From NCBI GenBank assembly GCA_016718315.1, contig JADKDV010000003.1:744001-808000 (forward strand): a DNA stretch of 64,000 nt, given 5' to 3'. The DNA comes from Candidatus Obscuribacter sp. GTDB lineage: Bacteria > Cyanobacteriota > Vampirovibrionia > Obscuribacterales > Obscuribacteraceae. The notes under the pieces were generated by a model. It saw nothing but the letters and a program-made list of their open reading frames with translations, was not told the origin of the DNA and did no database searches. Each line of letters starts with the position of its first letter. Position 1 is the first letter of the stretch. This document shows positions 18,229-26,894 of this stretch, in pieces. The position numbers and the translations under genes are program-made.

Positions 18229-19524
18229 TTATAACTGGGTCAAAAGTCCAGCCAGTGTGGCTGATAGATAGCTTGCCAGAGTGCCGCAAATGAGCGCTCT
18301 GACACCGAGTCTGGCCAGATCTTCGCGGCGGCTGGGGGCGATTTCACCGATACCACCAATTTGCATCGCAATCGAGCTTAAATTGGCAAAGCCGCATAGA
18401 GCAAAGGTGATGATTGTTTCGGCTTGCGCTGAGAGAGTGTGATTGGGATCTTTGAGGATAGCGGATAGATCGGTATAAGCCAAAAATTCGTTGATAACAA
18501 GTTTTTCGCCCATGAGCTGACCGGCTGTGCGAGTGTCTGCCCAGGGCACACCAAGGACAAAGGCTACAGGAGCAAAAAGGGCGCCAAATATATCTTTGAG
18601 GGTGAGATGATCGAGAGCGATACCGATACCATCCAGACGCAGTCCCATCTTAAAAAGTGCACCGCCCAGTGCTGTCAAAGTGATGTCGCACAAATGGATA
18701 AGAGCGATAAAGGCCACCAGCATCGCCACCACATTGAGTCCGATGCGCAGACCTTCAGATGCGCCATGGGCAGCGGCATCAATCAGATTGGCGTGGGTGC
18801 GTTTGACCTCGATTTTGACACTGCCTTTGGTATTAGACTCTTCGGTCTCGGGATAGACCAGTTTGGCAATTACAAGTGCCCCAGGTGCGGCCATGATACT
18901 GGCAGTAAGCAGATAAGAGGCTTTGATACCAAGCCCGATATAGACTGCAAGTACGCCGCCAGCCACACAAGCCATACTGCCCGCCATTGAGGCCAGTAGC
19001 TCTGATTTTGTCATAGTCGGCACATAGGGTTTGATCAAAAGCTGGGCTTCAACCTGACCGACAAACACCGAAGCAGCGTTGGATAGAGCCTCAGCTCCAC
19101 TTGCTCCCATGATCACTGAGACTACTTTAGCAACTATCTGCACCAGTCTTTGCATCAGTCCCAGATAATAGGAAATAGTAACCAGGCTGGAAACAAATAT
19201 GATCGTGGGCACTACTCTAAAGGCAAAAATAAAAGATGCTGTCGGTCCAAATAATTCCACTAGTTTTTCGGGTTGATTGACCAGTGGTCCAAAGACAAAG
19301 CTTGCGCCGGCATCACTGCAATGCAAAAGCTCGGTGATGCCATCTCCCAGACTGCGAAATAGATTTTGCCCAAATTCTACTTTGAGCACAAAGACTGCCA
19401 GAACCAGCTGTAAAATCAGACCCGAAATTATGAGGCGATAGTTGATTGCTTTGCGATTGTTAGACATGGCAAAGGCCGTGCCTAAAATCAGCACCACGCC
19501 TATCAGTCCCGTGCAATTGGGCAT
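18229..19524 (-). CDS. nupC: concentrative nucleoside transporter (CNT/NupC family)
   Basis: 431 aa, about ten hydrophobic segments. GLMQRLVQIVAKVVSVIMGASGAEALSNAASVFVGQVEAQ is the CNT core, read here as a run of family motifs (GASGAEAL, AASVFVGQVEA); SIAMQIGGIGEIAP at the C-terminal end matches too. CNTs move nucleosides with Na+ or H+. ATG 19524 has AAGGATGG upstream. The region ahead holds repeated AGGTTA elements, probable regulator sites. Confidence 0.88.
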   Translation of the reverse strand: MPNCTGLIGVVLILGTAFAMSNNRKAINYRLIISGLILQLVLAVFVLKVEFGQNLFRSLGDGITELLHCSDAGASFVFGPLVNQPEKLVELFGPTASFIFAFRVVPTIIFVSSLVTISYYLGLMQRLVQIVAKVVSVIMGASGAEALSNAASVFVGQVEAQLLIKPYVPTMTKSELLASMAGSMACVAGGVLAVYIGLGIKASYLLTASIMAAPGALVIAKLVYPETEESNTKGSVKIEVKRTHANLIDAAAHGASEGLRIGLNVVAMLVAFIALIHLCDITLTALGGALFKMGLRLDGIGIALDHLTLKDIFGALFAPVAFVLGVPWADTRTAGQLMGEKLVINEFLAYTDLSAILKDPNHTLSAQAETIITFALCGFANLSSIAMQIGGIGEIAPSRREDLARLGVRALICGTLASYLSATLAGLLTQL

Positions 19525-19534
19525 AGTGCCATCC

Positions 19535-19613
19535 TTAGGTTAAGCTATCAATCTTGCGAGTGCTAAATCACCACGGGGACAATATAACCTAACTGAGGGT
19601 CAAGGTTAACCTT
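19535..19613 (-). promoter_or_regulatory. AGGTTA repeats upstream of nupC
   Basis: Inverted arms TTAGGTTA (19535-19542) and TAACCTAA (19585-19592), plus the perfect palindrome AAGGTTAACCTT (19602-19613), all in the 90 nt ahead of nupC. Repeated inverted hexamers next to a transporter gene suggest a regulator binding region. Which protein binds is unknown. Confidence 0.4.
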
Positions 19614-19666
19614 GCAGTAGCGCTCAAATAGAGCTTTCGCTAAATTGTGATTAATCTCTTGTGGCT

Positions 19667-20518
19667 TCAGGCTTCAATAGCTGGCTTTGGTGGTTCGCTT
19701 TGTCTGCCCAGTATTTTGCTTTCTGCATCTTTGTAGACAGATTCGCCTTCCTGTCTCATCAAGACGCTCTTGCCTGTCTCGCCGGCTTGCTCCATTGCTT
19801 TGGCATAAATTATACGGGTGGCTGCTTGCTCCTGGGCTGCTTTTAGCAGCGGTTCTTGGGCTTGCTGCATGGCTTTGGTGGCTTGTTCGCCCTGTTTGTC
19901 GATAGCGATCATTTTGTCCACGCTCTCAATCAAGCCTGGATAGTTTTTGAGTACGCCGCGCAAATGGTCTTTTGTTTCTTTGGGCACAGCTTTATCCATC
20001 ATAAGACCGGTCATGGCCATGGCGGAGTTGCGTTTTTCTGGGTCAATTTTGCCAATTATCGCTTGGGCTTTTTGCTGTTCCAGCATGCCTACTGATTGAG
20101 CCATGCTGACTTCGCGCCTGGCGCTGTTGAGAGCAGCCCATTTTTCGCCCATGGTTTTGCCAAAATCTTTGTCTGATTGATTTATCGCTGCTTCAAATTT
20201 AGGTGCTGTCTGACTTAAGGCATCAGTGGCATTACCAGCACGTTTTGCTTGCACAAACTCTTTGACCGCTTCTTGTGACTGTTGCATACCAGGACCGACT
20301 TTGTCCTTAGGTAGCTCCATCACCATCTGCCATTCGTCTTTTGGCTTAGCTGCCTTGTCTGCTGCTTCAGGAGCGGCTTGCGCCTTTTGTGGCTTGTCTT
20401 TAATTTCAATTGCATCGGCAGCCATAATAAGATGCGGCGACAGGCTGTCCGGTCTATCTGCTACTGATTGGGCTGTGCCTTTAAGTTGACTGCGTTCACT
20501 GTTTGCATTGTCAAACAT
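19667..20518 (-). CDS. hypothetical helical protein
   Basis: 283 aa from ATG 20518 with AGGAG upstream. No signal peptide, no membrane segment. Ala/Lys/Gln/Glu-rich and almost wholly helical in pattern; no family recognised. The N-terminal 60 residues are low complexity (PQKAQAAPEAADKAAK). Stands alone, between nupC and the Rieske gene. Confidence 0.5.
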   Translation of the reverse strand: MFDNANSERSQLKGTAQSVADRPDSLSPHLIMAADAIEIKDKPQKAQAAPEAADKAAKPKDEWQMVMELPKDKVGPGMQQSQEAVKEFVQAKRAGNATDALSQTAPKFEAAINQSDKDFGKTMGEKWAALNSARREVSMAQSVGMLEQQKAQAIIGKIDPEKRNSAMAMTGLMMDKAVPKETKDHLRGVLKNYPGLIESVDKMIAIDKQGEQATKAMQQAQEPLLKAAQEQAATRIIYAKAMEQAGETGKSVLMRQEGESVYKDAESKILGRQSEPPKPAIEA

Positions 20519-20648
20519 CGTAGCTCCTAATTTAAACGACCGGGTGGGATGACTGGATGGTTGTCAGTAGTATCCCGGTGCCAGGCGTGTGGGACCATGG
20601 TGGTTACACCACCACAGTCACAGGGGGAGATAAACTCCGCTTAATCTG

Positions 20649-21839
20649 CTATGTTGTCCAGCGCAAGATTGTTTCTTTGATTGGATTGATAAAGGCACGT
20701 CTGCTTTCGTAGGCATCGTTCCATTCTTTTTTGAGCAAAAAGTACCAGTGACCCGGCGTGCCTGCGTCTTTGATGGTCATAATCAGTTTTGGCTTGTACT
20801 TGTTGATGATTCTTTCTTGCATCAAAGCCAGTGTCTGATCCTGTTTTAAAAATGTGGTGACAAAGTAGTCGATGATCGGACGAGCTAAAAGACCGGGCAG
20901 AGGCAGTGTCCAGTAAGTCGTGTGATTTAGCTCGGTGTGAGTATCATCAACAGGAGTTAGTGTTGTGATACCAGCCAAAAAAGTCCGACCGTTAAAAGAC
21001 AGATACTCGCGGCGGCAACCTGGCAGACGGAAGCTAATCTCAGTCTCGATATACTGGCCAATGGCCCTAAATACTATTGAATGTTTTGATGGCTTGTGTT
21101 TGACCATGGTCCAACCTGTGCCATCAGGCACATAGGTTTTTGTTTTTTCGCTCATTGTTTTGCGTGAGCGCCACCACCATGACTTGTGTACATAAGGCAC
21201 ATGGGCAGTGTCTATTAGAGCAGCCACAGCAAAATCAATATGGGTGGGCAGCTGCAATGTTGTCGTTAACTTATTATATTTGACTCCACTAAGACCGGGT
21301 GCGTAAGGCACTTCTGGCAGTTCTTGCGGGCGGTCACCAAAGTAGACCCAGATACTATCGAGTACTTCTTTGACTGGATAAGTGCGGCTGCGGATACCGC
21401 AGAGATTGAGTTTTTGATCGGAGCAAAGTGAGGGTACTTCGATACAGATGCCATCCGTGTCAAAGCGCCAGCCGTGGAAGGGGCACTCTACTGATTTGCC
21501 GTCAAATTGACCAGCACTGAGAGCTACAGCCTGGTGGGGGCAGATATCGCGCATGGCAAAAAGCTTGCCGTCATTATCACGACCAACTAAAACTGGTTCG
21601 TTGAGTATTTCCTTTGTTTTGATTTGACCCTTCTTGATTTTTTCGGAAGGGAAGGCGAAATACCACATGTGTTTGGTAAATGACTGTCCGTAAGGCTGAG
21701 AGTTCAGCTCTTTGTTTTCTTGCACAACACTATCGACCAGTCCGGTTACCGCATCGTGCCCAGTTTTATCTTGGCTCAATTTGGATTCTGTCTGGTTTAC
21801 TGGGCTCTCAGCCTGTTTTGATAATGTTGTCTCGACCAC
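20649..21839 (-). CDS. Rieske [2Fe-2S] non-heme iron oxygenase
   Basis: 396 aa from GTG 21839, with GAGG upstream. Rieske centre ligands CPH and CPFHGW (about residues 100-125) are intact. The mononuclear iron site DTAHVPYVH (about 215) gives both His ligands. The layout matches the PaO/Tic55/CAO-like ring-hydroxylating oxygenases common in Cyanobacteria. The electron donor and substrate are not shown by the context. The C-terminal half has hydrophobic stretches (PLPGLLARPIIDYFVTTF) that may sit on a membrane. Confidence 0.85.
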   Translation of the reverse strand: MVETTLSKQAESPVNQTESKLSQDKTGHDAVTGLVDSVVQENKELNSQPYGQSFTKHMWYFAFPSEKIKKGQIKTKEILNEPVLVGRDNDGKLFAMRDICPHQAVALSAGQFDGKSVECPFHGWRFDTDGICIEVPSLCSDQKLNLCGIRSRTYPVKEVLDSIWVYFGDRPQELPEVPYAPGLSGVKYNKLTTTLQLPTHIDFAVAALIDTAHVPYVHKSWWWRSRKTMSEKTKTYVPDGTGWTMVKHKPSKHSIVFRAIGQYIETEISFRLPGCRREYLSFNGRTFLAGITTLTPVDDTHTELNHTTYWTLPLPGLLARPIIDYFVTTFLKQDQTLALMQERIINKYKPKLIMTIKDAGTPGHWYFLLKKEWNDAYESRRAFINPIKETILRWTT

Positions 21840-21983
21840 ACTGCACCTCGCTTGTCGTATTTAGACTACTACGAGTTGCCTGTTAAGTTATCAAGTATGT
21901 CTAATAAGGCGCTAATATTTTTGCTGAGCCCAAGTAAAAATTTGGTTGCTATTGCCCTGTCATTGCCTAAAAGCAAAAAGATT

Positions 21984-22373
21984 TTAGAGTTCGGTGCCTT
22001 TGCGCCTTAGCTCGACCCCGAGATAGTCCTGGCGCTTAAACATGAGTGGGTGAGTAAAAACATAAAAGCCAGGTTTTTTGATCTCAAGTAAGTGCGCGCC
22101 ACTACTTAAGTGGCAACTAAAGACTCCACCGGATAAGCCGGAGTTATTGGCGATAGCTATCTTGCCTGCCTTTTGTCCGTCCAAAAAAACATCTGCACCA
22201 ACTGTGTTGGAGTCGCCGTGCACAAAAAAGTTGGTATTGCGCCGGCCTGTGCCCCTCGTCTCAATAAAAAGAGCGGCCAACACAACTAAGGTGACAACAA
22301 ACCAGATCATGGGCGCTCGCGTTTTTTTGACGTGAGCCAGGGGCCAGTTGTAGTAATCATCGCTACTTATCAC
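21984..22373 (-). CDS. small membrane-anchored protein, PEGA-like
   Basis: About 129 aa from GTG 22373; a TTG at 22391 would add six residues. One N-terminal membrane helix (APMIWFVVTLVVLAALFI) then a beta-rich domain resembling PEGA repeats (GADVFLDGQKAGKI, HLLEIKKPGFYVFT). The start overlaps the penicillin-binding protein stop, so the two are coupled. Likely sits on the outer face of the inner membrane near the cell-wall enzyme (inference). Confidence 0.5.
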   Translation of the reverse strand: MISSDDYYNWPLAHVKKTRAPMIWFVVTLVVLAALFIETRGTGRRNTNFFVHGDSNTVGADVFLDGQKAGKIAIANNSGLSGGVFSCHLSSGAHLLEIKKPGFYVFTHPLMFKRQDYLGVELRRKGTEL

Positions 22374-24807
22374 CTGTGCTGGCTGGCGCAAAGTGGCTCT
22401 GCGGTATAGCAGGATATAGTCTCATTTGAGTCTGTGCTGCGCTTGCCCGGGCTGGTTGATCTGCCGATATCTGGTTAGTGCTAGCACTGCCAGTATCTAT
22501 TGCTTTTGCCGCTATTTGTCTGGGCTTTAGCTCCGGAGCCATGACTTGCGGGCCTTTTGGTACGTTGTCTTCAGGGTTTGCCACTGGTGCTACAGGTGGT
22601 GTCTCACCAGGAGTTGGTGCTGTAGTCGGTGTGCTAGTAGTCGGTCTCTCTGGCGCTACTGGCGGCTCGCCGCCGGGCACTGGAGCGGTAGCGCCTGTGC
22701 CACTAGCTGCCGGCACTGGACTTGGCTCTGGAGCTGTGCTGGACCCTGGTACTGGTGCTCCCTCAGTGCTGCTTGCGGCAGTATCACTGGTAGTGCTGGT
22801 GTCTGCGGGGCTGTCGCTTTTGGCCAGCTCGCCATTGTTTTTGAGATCATCGGGATTGACTGGTGAAGGCACGATAAAGTTGCCTGGCGGTGTGGGATGA
22901 GCCTTGTAGTAGGCTTCATTGTAGTCGTGCCAGATTTTTGCCATGACTACACCACCGGTAACGTTGTGACCGGGGATTGGTTTGTTTTCGTCATTACCAC
23001 CCCAGACTGCTGTGACCAGATCGGGAGTAAAGCCGATAAACCAGATATCTTTGGCTTCGTCGGCAGTACCAGTCTTACCGGCAACAGGTCTATCGGCGAG
23101 CTTGGCCTGGGCTCCTGTACCCCATTTGACTACGTCTTGCATACAAGACACTAGTTGAGCTACAGGGTCAACTGGAAATACTCTATCTACTTTTGGTTCA
23201 AATACTTCAATGATTTGACCGCGATTGTTTTCGATTTTGCGCAGTACTTGAGGCTTGATAGCCACGCCTGCTCTAGCAAAAGTGCTATAGGCCCCGGCCA
23301 TCTCCAGAGGCGATGCCGCCGAGCTACCCAGAGCCAGAGAGAGGTTAGGATCTAGTTTGGCAGTCAGACCAGCCAGGCGGGCAGTCTCAATCACACTGTC
23401 CATGCCAACTTTTTGCCCGACTTTGACTGCCGGTACGTTACGTGACAGGGCTAGGGCACGGTCAATGGTGATGCGACCATAATATTTGTGGTCAAAGTTT
23501 TTGGGTGCATAAGCTGGCAATCCCCATGGCTGTTGGATGGTCAATGGACTGTCGTCAATGATGCTATCCGGATGGAAGGTGCCTTTGAGAAAAGCTGTGA
23601 GATAGACAAAGGGTTTAAAGCTTGAACCGACAGTGTGTGGGTTGGTGGCTCTGTTAAATTGATTGCGCCAAAAATCTCCCACTCCGCCAACGAGAGCAAC
23701 TACCGCCCCGTCGCGCACCGATATCGATACCAGTGCACCCTGGGTAACTCCCTTGGGTGCCTTTTTGATACCGTCATTTAGTGTTTTTTCGGCCAGTTCC
23801 TGTGCCCCTGGATCTAGATTGGTGTAGACCCTCAGCCCCTGGCGACGCATTTCAGCCTGGCTAAATCTCTCTCTTAGAGCCTCAAGAACATAACTTATAT
23901 AGTAAGGATATTTTTGCAGGGGATTAATCCCCTTTTTAAAGGAGAGCTTTTGAGCCTTTGCTGCTTTGGCTTGAGTCTCTGTGATATAGCCGTATTCGAC
24001 CATCTTGTCGATGATTTCTTTTTGTCTGGCAATAGCCGGTGTGCGACCTTTTACTGTGCCGAGTTCGGAAGGTGCTTTGACCAGTCCGGCTAAAAATGCC
24101 GACTCGGCAATAGTCAGACCCGCTGCTGTTTTATCAAAATAGCGACTGGCAGCACGCTCGATGCCATAAGCATTGTTGCCAAAGTAAACTTGATTGAGAT
24201 ACATGTTGAGGATGCGCTCTTTGTTATAGCGCCGCTCCAGATCCCAGGCCACATAAGCCTCACGCAATTTGCGATCATAAGTACGACCGGCATCACTAAA
24301 AAAGAGATTTTTGGCTAACTGCTGGGTGATGGTTGATCCACCTTCAACAACTTTACCCGCCTGGAAGTTAGCCAGTGAAGCCCGGATAATACTGAAGAAG
24401 TTGATACCAGAGTGTTCGTAGAAGTGGTGATCTTCTGCTGCCAGAATGGCCTGCTGCATCTGATTGCTTATTTGAGTAAGAGGTACAACGCGTCTGTCTT
24501 CGTCGCCTTCTACTGTGCAAATCAATTTGTCTTGACCGTCATAAATCTGGATTGCTTCGATGGGCTCGTAGCGCTCCACCATGGTGACGTCTGGCAAATC
24601 CTGGATGTGTTTGATCGTTGATGCACCGAGATAACCGACACCGCAACAACCGACTATGAGAAAAACCCAACCGAAGCCTTTTGCTGGACCTAGCAAGCGG
24701 GCCAGAGGTCCTTGGTTTTTTTTGCGGGCTTGGGAGCGACGTCTTGCCACTGGCTTTATCTGTGCCTTTATTGGTGCTGCATACTGGACGTTTTTAGAAT
24801 AACCCAA
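22363..24807 (-). CDS. class A penicillin-binding protein (PBP1A-like)
   Basis: 814 aa from TTG 24807. Cytoplasmic basic N-terminus, one membrane helix (about 45-65), then the GT51 glycosyltransferase domain (AAEDHHFYEHSG, GGSTITQQLAKN, KLREAYVAWDLE) and the transpeptidase domain with SSFK, SRN and KTGT motifs, all intact. The last about 150 residues are Thr/Pro/Ala-rich low complexity. It polymerises and cross-links peptidoglycan in the inner membrane. No ribosome site is clear at the TTG. Confidence 0.9.
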   Translation of the reverse strand: MGYSKNVQYAAPIKAQIKPVARRRSQARKKNQGPLARLLGPAKGFGWVFLIVGCCGVGYLGASTIKHIQDLPDVTMVERYEPIEAIQIYDGQDKLICTVEGDEDRRVVPLTQISNQMQQAILAAEDHHFYEHSGINFFSIIRASLANFQAGKVVEGGSTITQQLAKNLFFSDAGRTYDRKLREAYVAWDLERRYNKERILNMYLNQVYFGNNAYGIERAASRYFDKTAAGLTIAESAFLAGLVKAPSELGTVKGRTPAIARQKEIIDKMVEYGYITETQAKAAKAQKLSFKKGINPLQKYPYYISYVLEALRERFSQAEMRRQGLRVYTNLDPGAQELAEKTLNDGIKKAPKGVTQGALVSISVRDGAVVALVGGVGDFWRNQFNRATNPHTVGSSFKPFVYLTAFLKGTFHPDSIIDDSPLTIQQPWGLPAYAPKNFDHKYYGRITIDRALALSRNVPAVKVGQKVGMDSVIETARLAGLTAKLDPNLSLALGSSAASPLEMAGAYSTFARAGVAIKPQVLRKIENNRGQIIEVFEPKVDRVFPVDPVAQLVSCMQDVVKWGTGAQAKLADRPVAGKTGTADEAKDIWFIGFTPDLVTAVWGGNDENKPIPGHNVTGGVVMAKIWHDYNEAYYKAHPTPPGNFIVPSPVNPDDLKNNGELAKSDSPADTSTTSDTAASSTEGAPVPGSSTAPEPSPVPAASGTGATAPVPGGEPPVAPERPTTSTPTTAPTPGETPPVAPVANPEDNVPKGPQVMAPELKPRQIAAKAIDTGSASTNQISADQPARASAAQTQMRLYPAIPQSHFAPASTGDK

Positions 24808-24893
24808 GCTATATCTTAGCCCGAAAATCAGGCAGGCAGTTAAAGCCGGATAAACAGATGGTTAAAAGAAATGCTCTCAATGCAAAGACAAAG

Positions 24894-24920
24894 AAAAGGA
24901 GGGCTCTGGGCCCTCCTTTT
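24894..24920 (-). terminator. bidirectional terminator after xerD-like gene
   Basis: AAAAGGAGGGC and GCCCTCCTTTT (11-bp stem, 5-nt loop), running A-rich into T-rich on both strands. It lies 51 nt past the stop of the recombinase gene. Confidence 0.85.
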
Positions 24921-24970
24921 GAACGATAAGCTACATCCTAAGTCTTGCTTAATCTTGACGAAGTGCAAAA

Positions 24971-26065
24971 TCAAGCGCGAGGGTGGGTGTTCATATAGAC
25001 CCGTCTCAAACGATCAAGACTTACGTGGGTGTAAATCTGAGTGGTGTTGATAGTGGTGTGACCGAGGAGGTCTTGCACTACACGCAAGTCCGCGCCGCCC
25101 TCTAATAGGTGGGTGGCAAAGGTATGTCTCAATGTGTGAGGGGTAATTGTTTTATTGATGCCTGCTTTGAGGGCATGCTTCATGACGATACGGTGCACTG
25201 AGCGGCTTGACAGGCGAGTGGCCTGACGGCTGACAAAGAGCGGGTGTTCGGCTTGAGGACTTCTGCCTTCAGCAAGTTTTGACCAGTATTCGGTCAGGTA
25301 CTTTTTGAGCCAGCTATGAGCGCTCTGGTTGAGTAGTACCACTCGCTCCTTACCGCCTTTACCCAGTACACGCATTTCCATGGCTTCCTGGTTATAGTCC
25401 TGCACTCTCAGACCACAAAGCTCGCTGACACGCATGCCTGTGGCATAGAGTACTTCCATCAGGGCTCTGTCTCTGACACCTAATACTGTGTTGGTATCTG
25501 GAGTCATAAGCAGTCTGACAATTTCTTCTTTGTCGAGGCAGCTAGGCAGGCGACGAGTCAGTTTGGGTCCGCGTACTTGTTTAGAAGGATCTTCTTCTAT
25601 TAATTGTTCGCGTCTGAGGTAACGATAAAAGCTCCGAATAGCACTTATTTTGCGCGCTACTGTGGGGCGTGAGTACTGTTCTTGTATCTGTCTGATGTAA
25701 GCTCTCAAACCTTCGGCTTCGAGCCAGCCGCTGCCGGGTGTGAGATCTGGTGCCTCACTACTGGTGCCCATGGGTGTGGTTTCAGTAGTGCTATTGGTGG
25801 TAGTGGTGCTGCCTTGTGGGTTGGCTGCAGTATCTACACCGAGGGTATCAGGGACTTCGCTACCGATCAGTTGGCGTAAATCATTCATGTACGCCCGAAT
25901 CGTGTGCGAGGAGTAATTACGTTCTACTTCCAAATAACCAGCGAACTGATCTAACCAGATTTGGTGGCAACTATTGGAACCACCTTCGATGGCATCACTT
26001 ATTCCGTTTTGCGTACTCAATTTTGACCAACCTTCTAGTAAAAAATTTCCTAGCCGAGACAACAC
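24971..26065 (-). CDS. xerD: XerC/XerD-type tyrosine recombinase
   Basis: 364 aa. Catalytic residues all present: Arg212 (TGMRVSEL), Lys near 236-239 (GKGGKERVV), His310 and Arg313 (HTLRHTFA), His336 (GHTTINTT) and Tyr345. Xer enzymes resolve chromosome dimers at dif. Unusual: residues about 69-112, inside the N-terminal core-binding domain, are a Thr/Ser-rich insertion that makes the protein about 60 aa longer than usual. Start is uncertain: GTG 26065 abuts AGGAG, and TTG 26062 is possible. No attachment site or mobile element is seen nearby, so a housekeeping role is likely. Confidence 0.85.
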   Translation of the reverse strand: MLSRLGNFLLEGWSKLSTQNGISDAIEGGSNSCHQIWLDQFAGYLEVERNYSSHTIRAYMNDLRQLIGSEVPDTLGVDTAANPQGSTTTTNSTTETTPMGTSSEAPDLTPGSGWLEAEGLRAYIRQIQEQYSRPTVARKISAIRSFYRYLRREQLIEEDPSKQVRGPKLTRRLPSCLDKEEIVRLLMTPDTNTVLGVRDRALMEVLYATGMRVSELCGLRVQDYNQEAMEMRVLGKGGKERVVLLNQSAHSWLKKYLTEYWSKLAEGRSPQAEHPLFVSRQATRLSSRSVHRIVMKHALKAGINKTITPHTLRHTFATHLLEGGADLRVVQDLLGHTTINTTQIYTHVSLDRLRRVYMNTHPRA

Positions 26066-26255
26066 CTCCTAATTATGAGAAGTTTGCAAGCTTTGTAAAG
26101 ACCCCCCGCGTGGGGCTAAAGGTTGCCATGGGGCTAATAATTGAAATTTATCGTGCACCATTTTGATCACAAAAAATGATCGCTCGATGTGGTAACACCG
26201 GTGGTGGCACTAATCTTGATCGATTGGTTGTTTTTGCAATGGACGATCGCGGTGA

Positions 26256-26500
26256 CGATTTTTGATCTTTTCACCAGATAAATTTGTCCAATAATTTAAT
26301 TTTTACGGGGATGCGTGGGAATCGAACCCACCCGGGACAGGATCGGCCTGGCCCACAACGGTTTTGAAGACCGCACACCACACCAGCGGTGCTCCATCCC
26401 CATGTTGTCACGATCTCGAGAGCGGCAATGCGTTTGGCTTTACAGATCTTTTTGTCGCGACGGTATCAGCTATGGTGCGATCGATTTTGGATCTGTCACC
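26256..26500. repeat. imperfect direct repeat on both sides of the tRNA-Sec gene
   Basis: The copies are at 26256-26275 and 26482-26500 and match at about 17 of 20 positions, each reading CGATTTT, GATCT and TCACC in order. Each is preceded by GGTG, so each could fold as a GGTG/CACC hairpin. Confidence 0.4.
26306..26401 (-). tRNA. selC: tRNA-Sec (anticodon UCA)
   Basis: 96 nt without CCA, on the minus strand. Acceptor stem: GGGGATG pairs with CATCCCC for seven base pairs, with an eighth position mismatched (G-G). D stem of 6 bp (CACCGC with GTGGTG) and a 4-nt loop, typical of tRNA-Sec. Anticodon stem GCGGT/ACCGT with loop CTTCAAA, anticodon TCA. Long variable arm. T stem GTGGG/CCCAC with loop TTCGATT. 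CCA is not encoded. It reads UGA as selenocysteine with SelA, SelB and SelD, none of which lie in this window. Confidence 0.9.
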
Positions 26501-26581
26501 TCCGGTGATGCCCTACGATCGTATGGTACTTTTTGTGTGAGAGCAAAAAATGTTCTCGCTCAATGTTTGGTAGCAACGATC

Positions 26582-26778
26582 GCCTTTTAAACCTACCCGC
26601 TGGCGCGGGCTGACAACGAGCTTAGCCAAGTATTATTTTACGAAATTTGGTTAAGCGATTTTTATTTTTGCCATCAAAGTGGCTAAGATAAAAGCAGGCG
26701 AGGTCATTCGTTGATTCTGTGAAAAGGTTAATAAAAATTTGGGGGCTTGACGAACTGTCATGATTCCCCGCTTTTTCG
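26582..26778. other. intergenic stretch with no recognised gene
   Basis: Between the GATC-dense region and the rpoB promoter. It holds a small hairpin CCCGC/GCGGG near 26595-26610 and AT-rich sequence; nothing else is supported. Confidence 0.5.
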
Positions 26779-26808
26779 TTGACAATGCATAAGATATATC
26801 CGTATAGT
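26779..26808 (+). promoter_or_regulatory. sigma-70-type promoter of rpoB operon
   Basis: Perfect -35 TTGACA at 26779-26784, 18-nt spacer, -10 TATAGT at 26803-26808. Start of transcription is expected near 26815, giving an about 80-nt leader that contains a small GCCGG/CCGGC-like hairpin. AGAGG at 26884-26888 is the ribosome site of rpoB. Confidence 0.8.
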
Positions 26809-26894
26809 TGCTCCCCTGTATGCATAGGCCGGTTCGGCTTGTGCCGACTGCTGCACTTTCATTTGGTTTGTACATTCATATTTAGAGGTACCCG

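Larger units (their letters stand above)
26165..26581. other. GATC-dense intergenic region around the tRNA-Sec gene
   Basis: Twelve GATC sites in 417 bp (26165, 26178, 26218, 26245, 26264, 26341, 26412, 26445, 26479, 26490, 26517, 26578), against about 1.6 expected at even composition. Four sit in CGATCG. Eleven lie outside the tRNA, on both sides of it. No GATC follows up to rpoB at 26895. No open frame of note, and no DnaA-box pattern was recognised. Confidence 0.7.

Noticed and set aside
26306..26401. Ordinary tRNA-Ser or tRNA-Leu
   Set aside because: The 6-bp D stem, anticodon TCA and overall layout fit tRNA-Sec better.
26165..26581. Replication origin
   Set aside because: GATC is dense, but no DnaA boxes, dnaA/dnaN genes or AT-rich unwinding element are seen.
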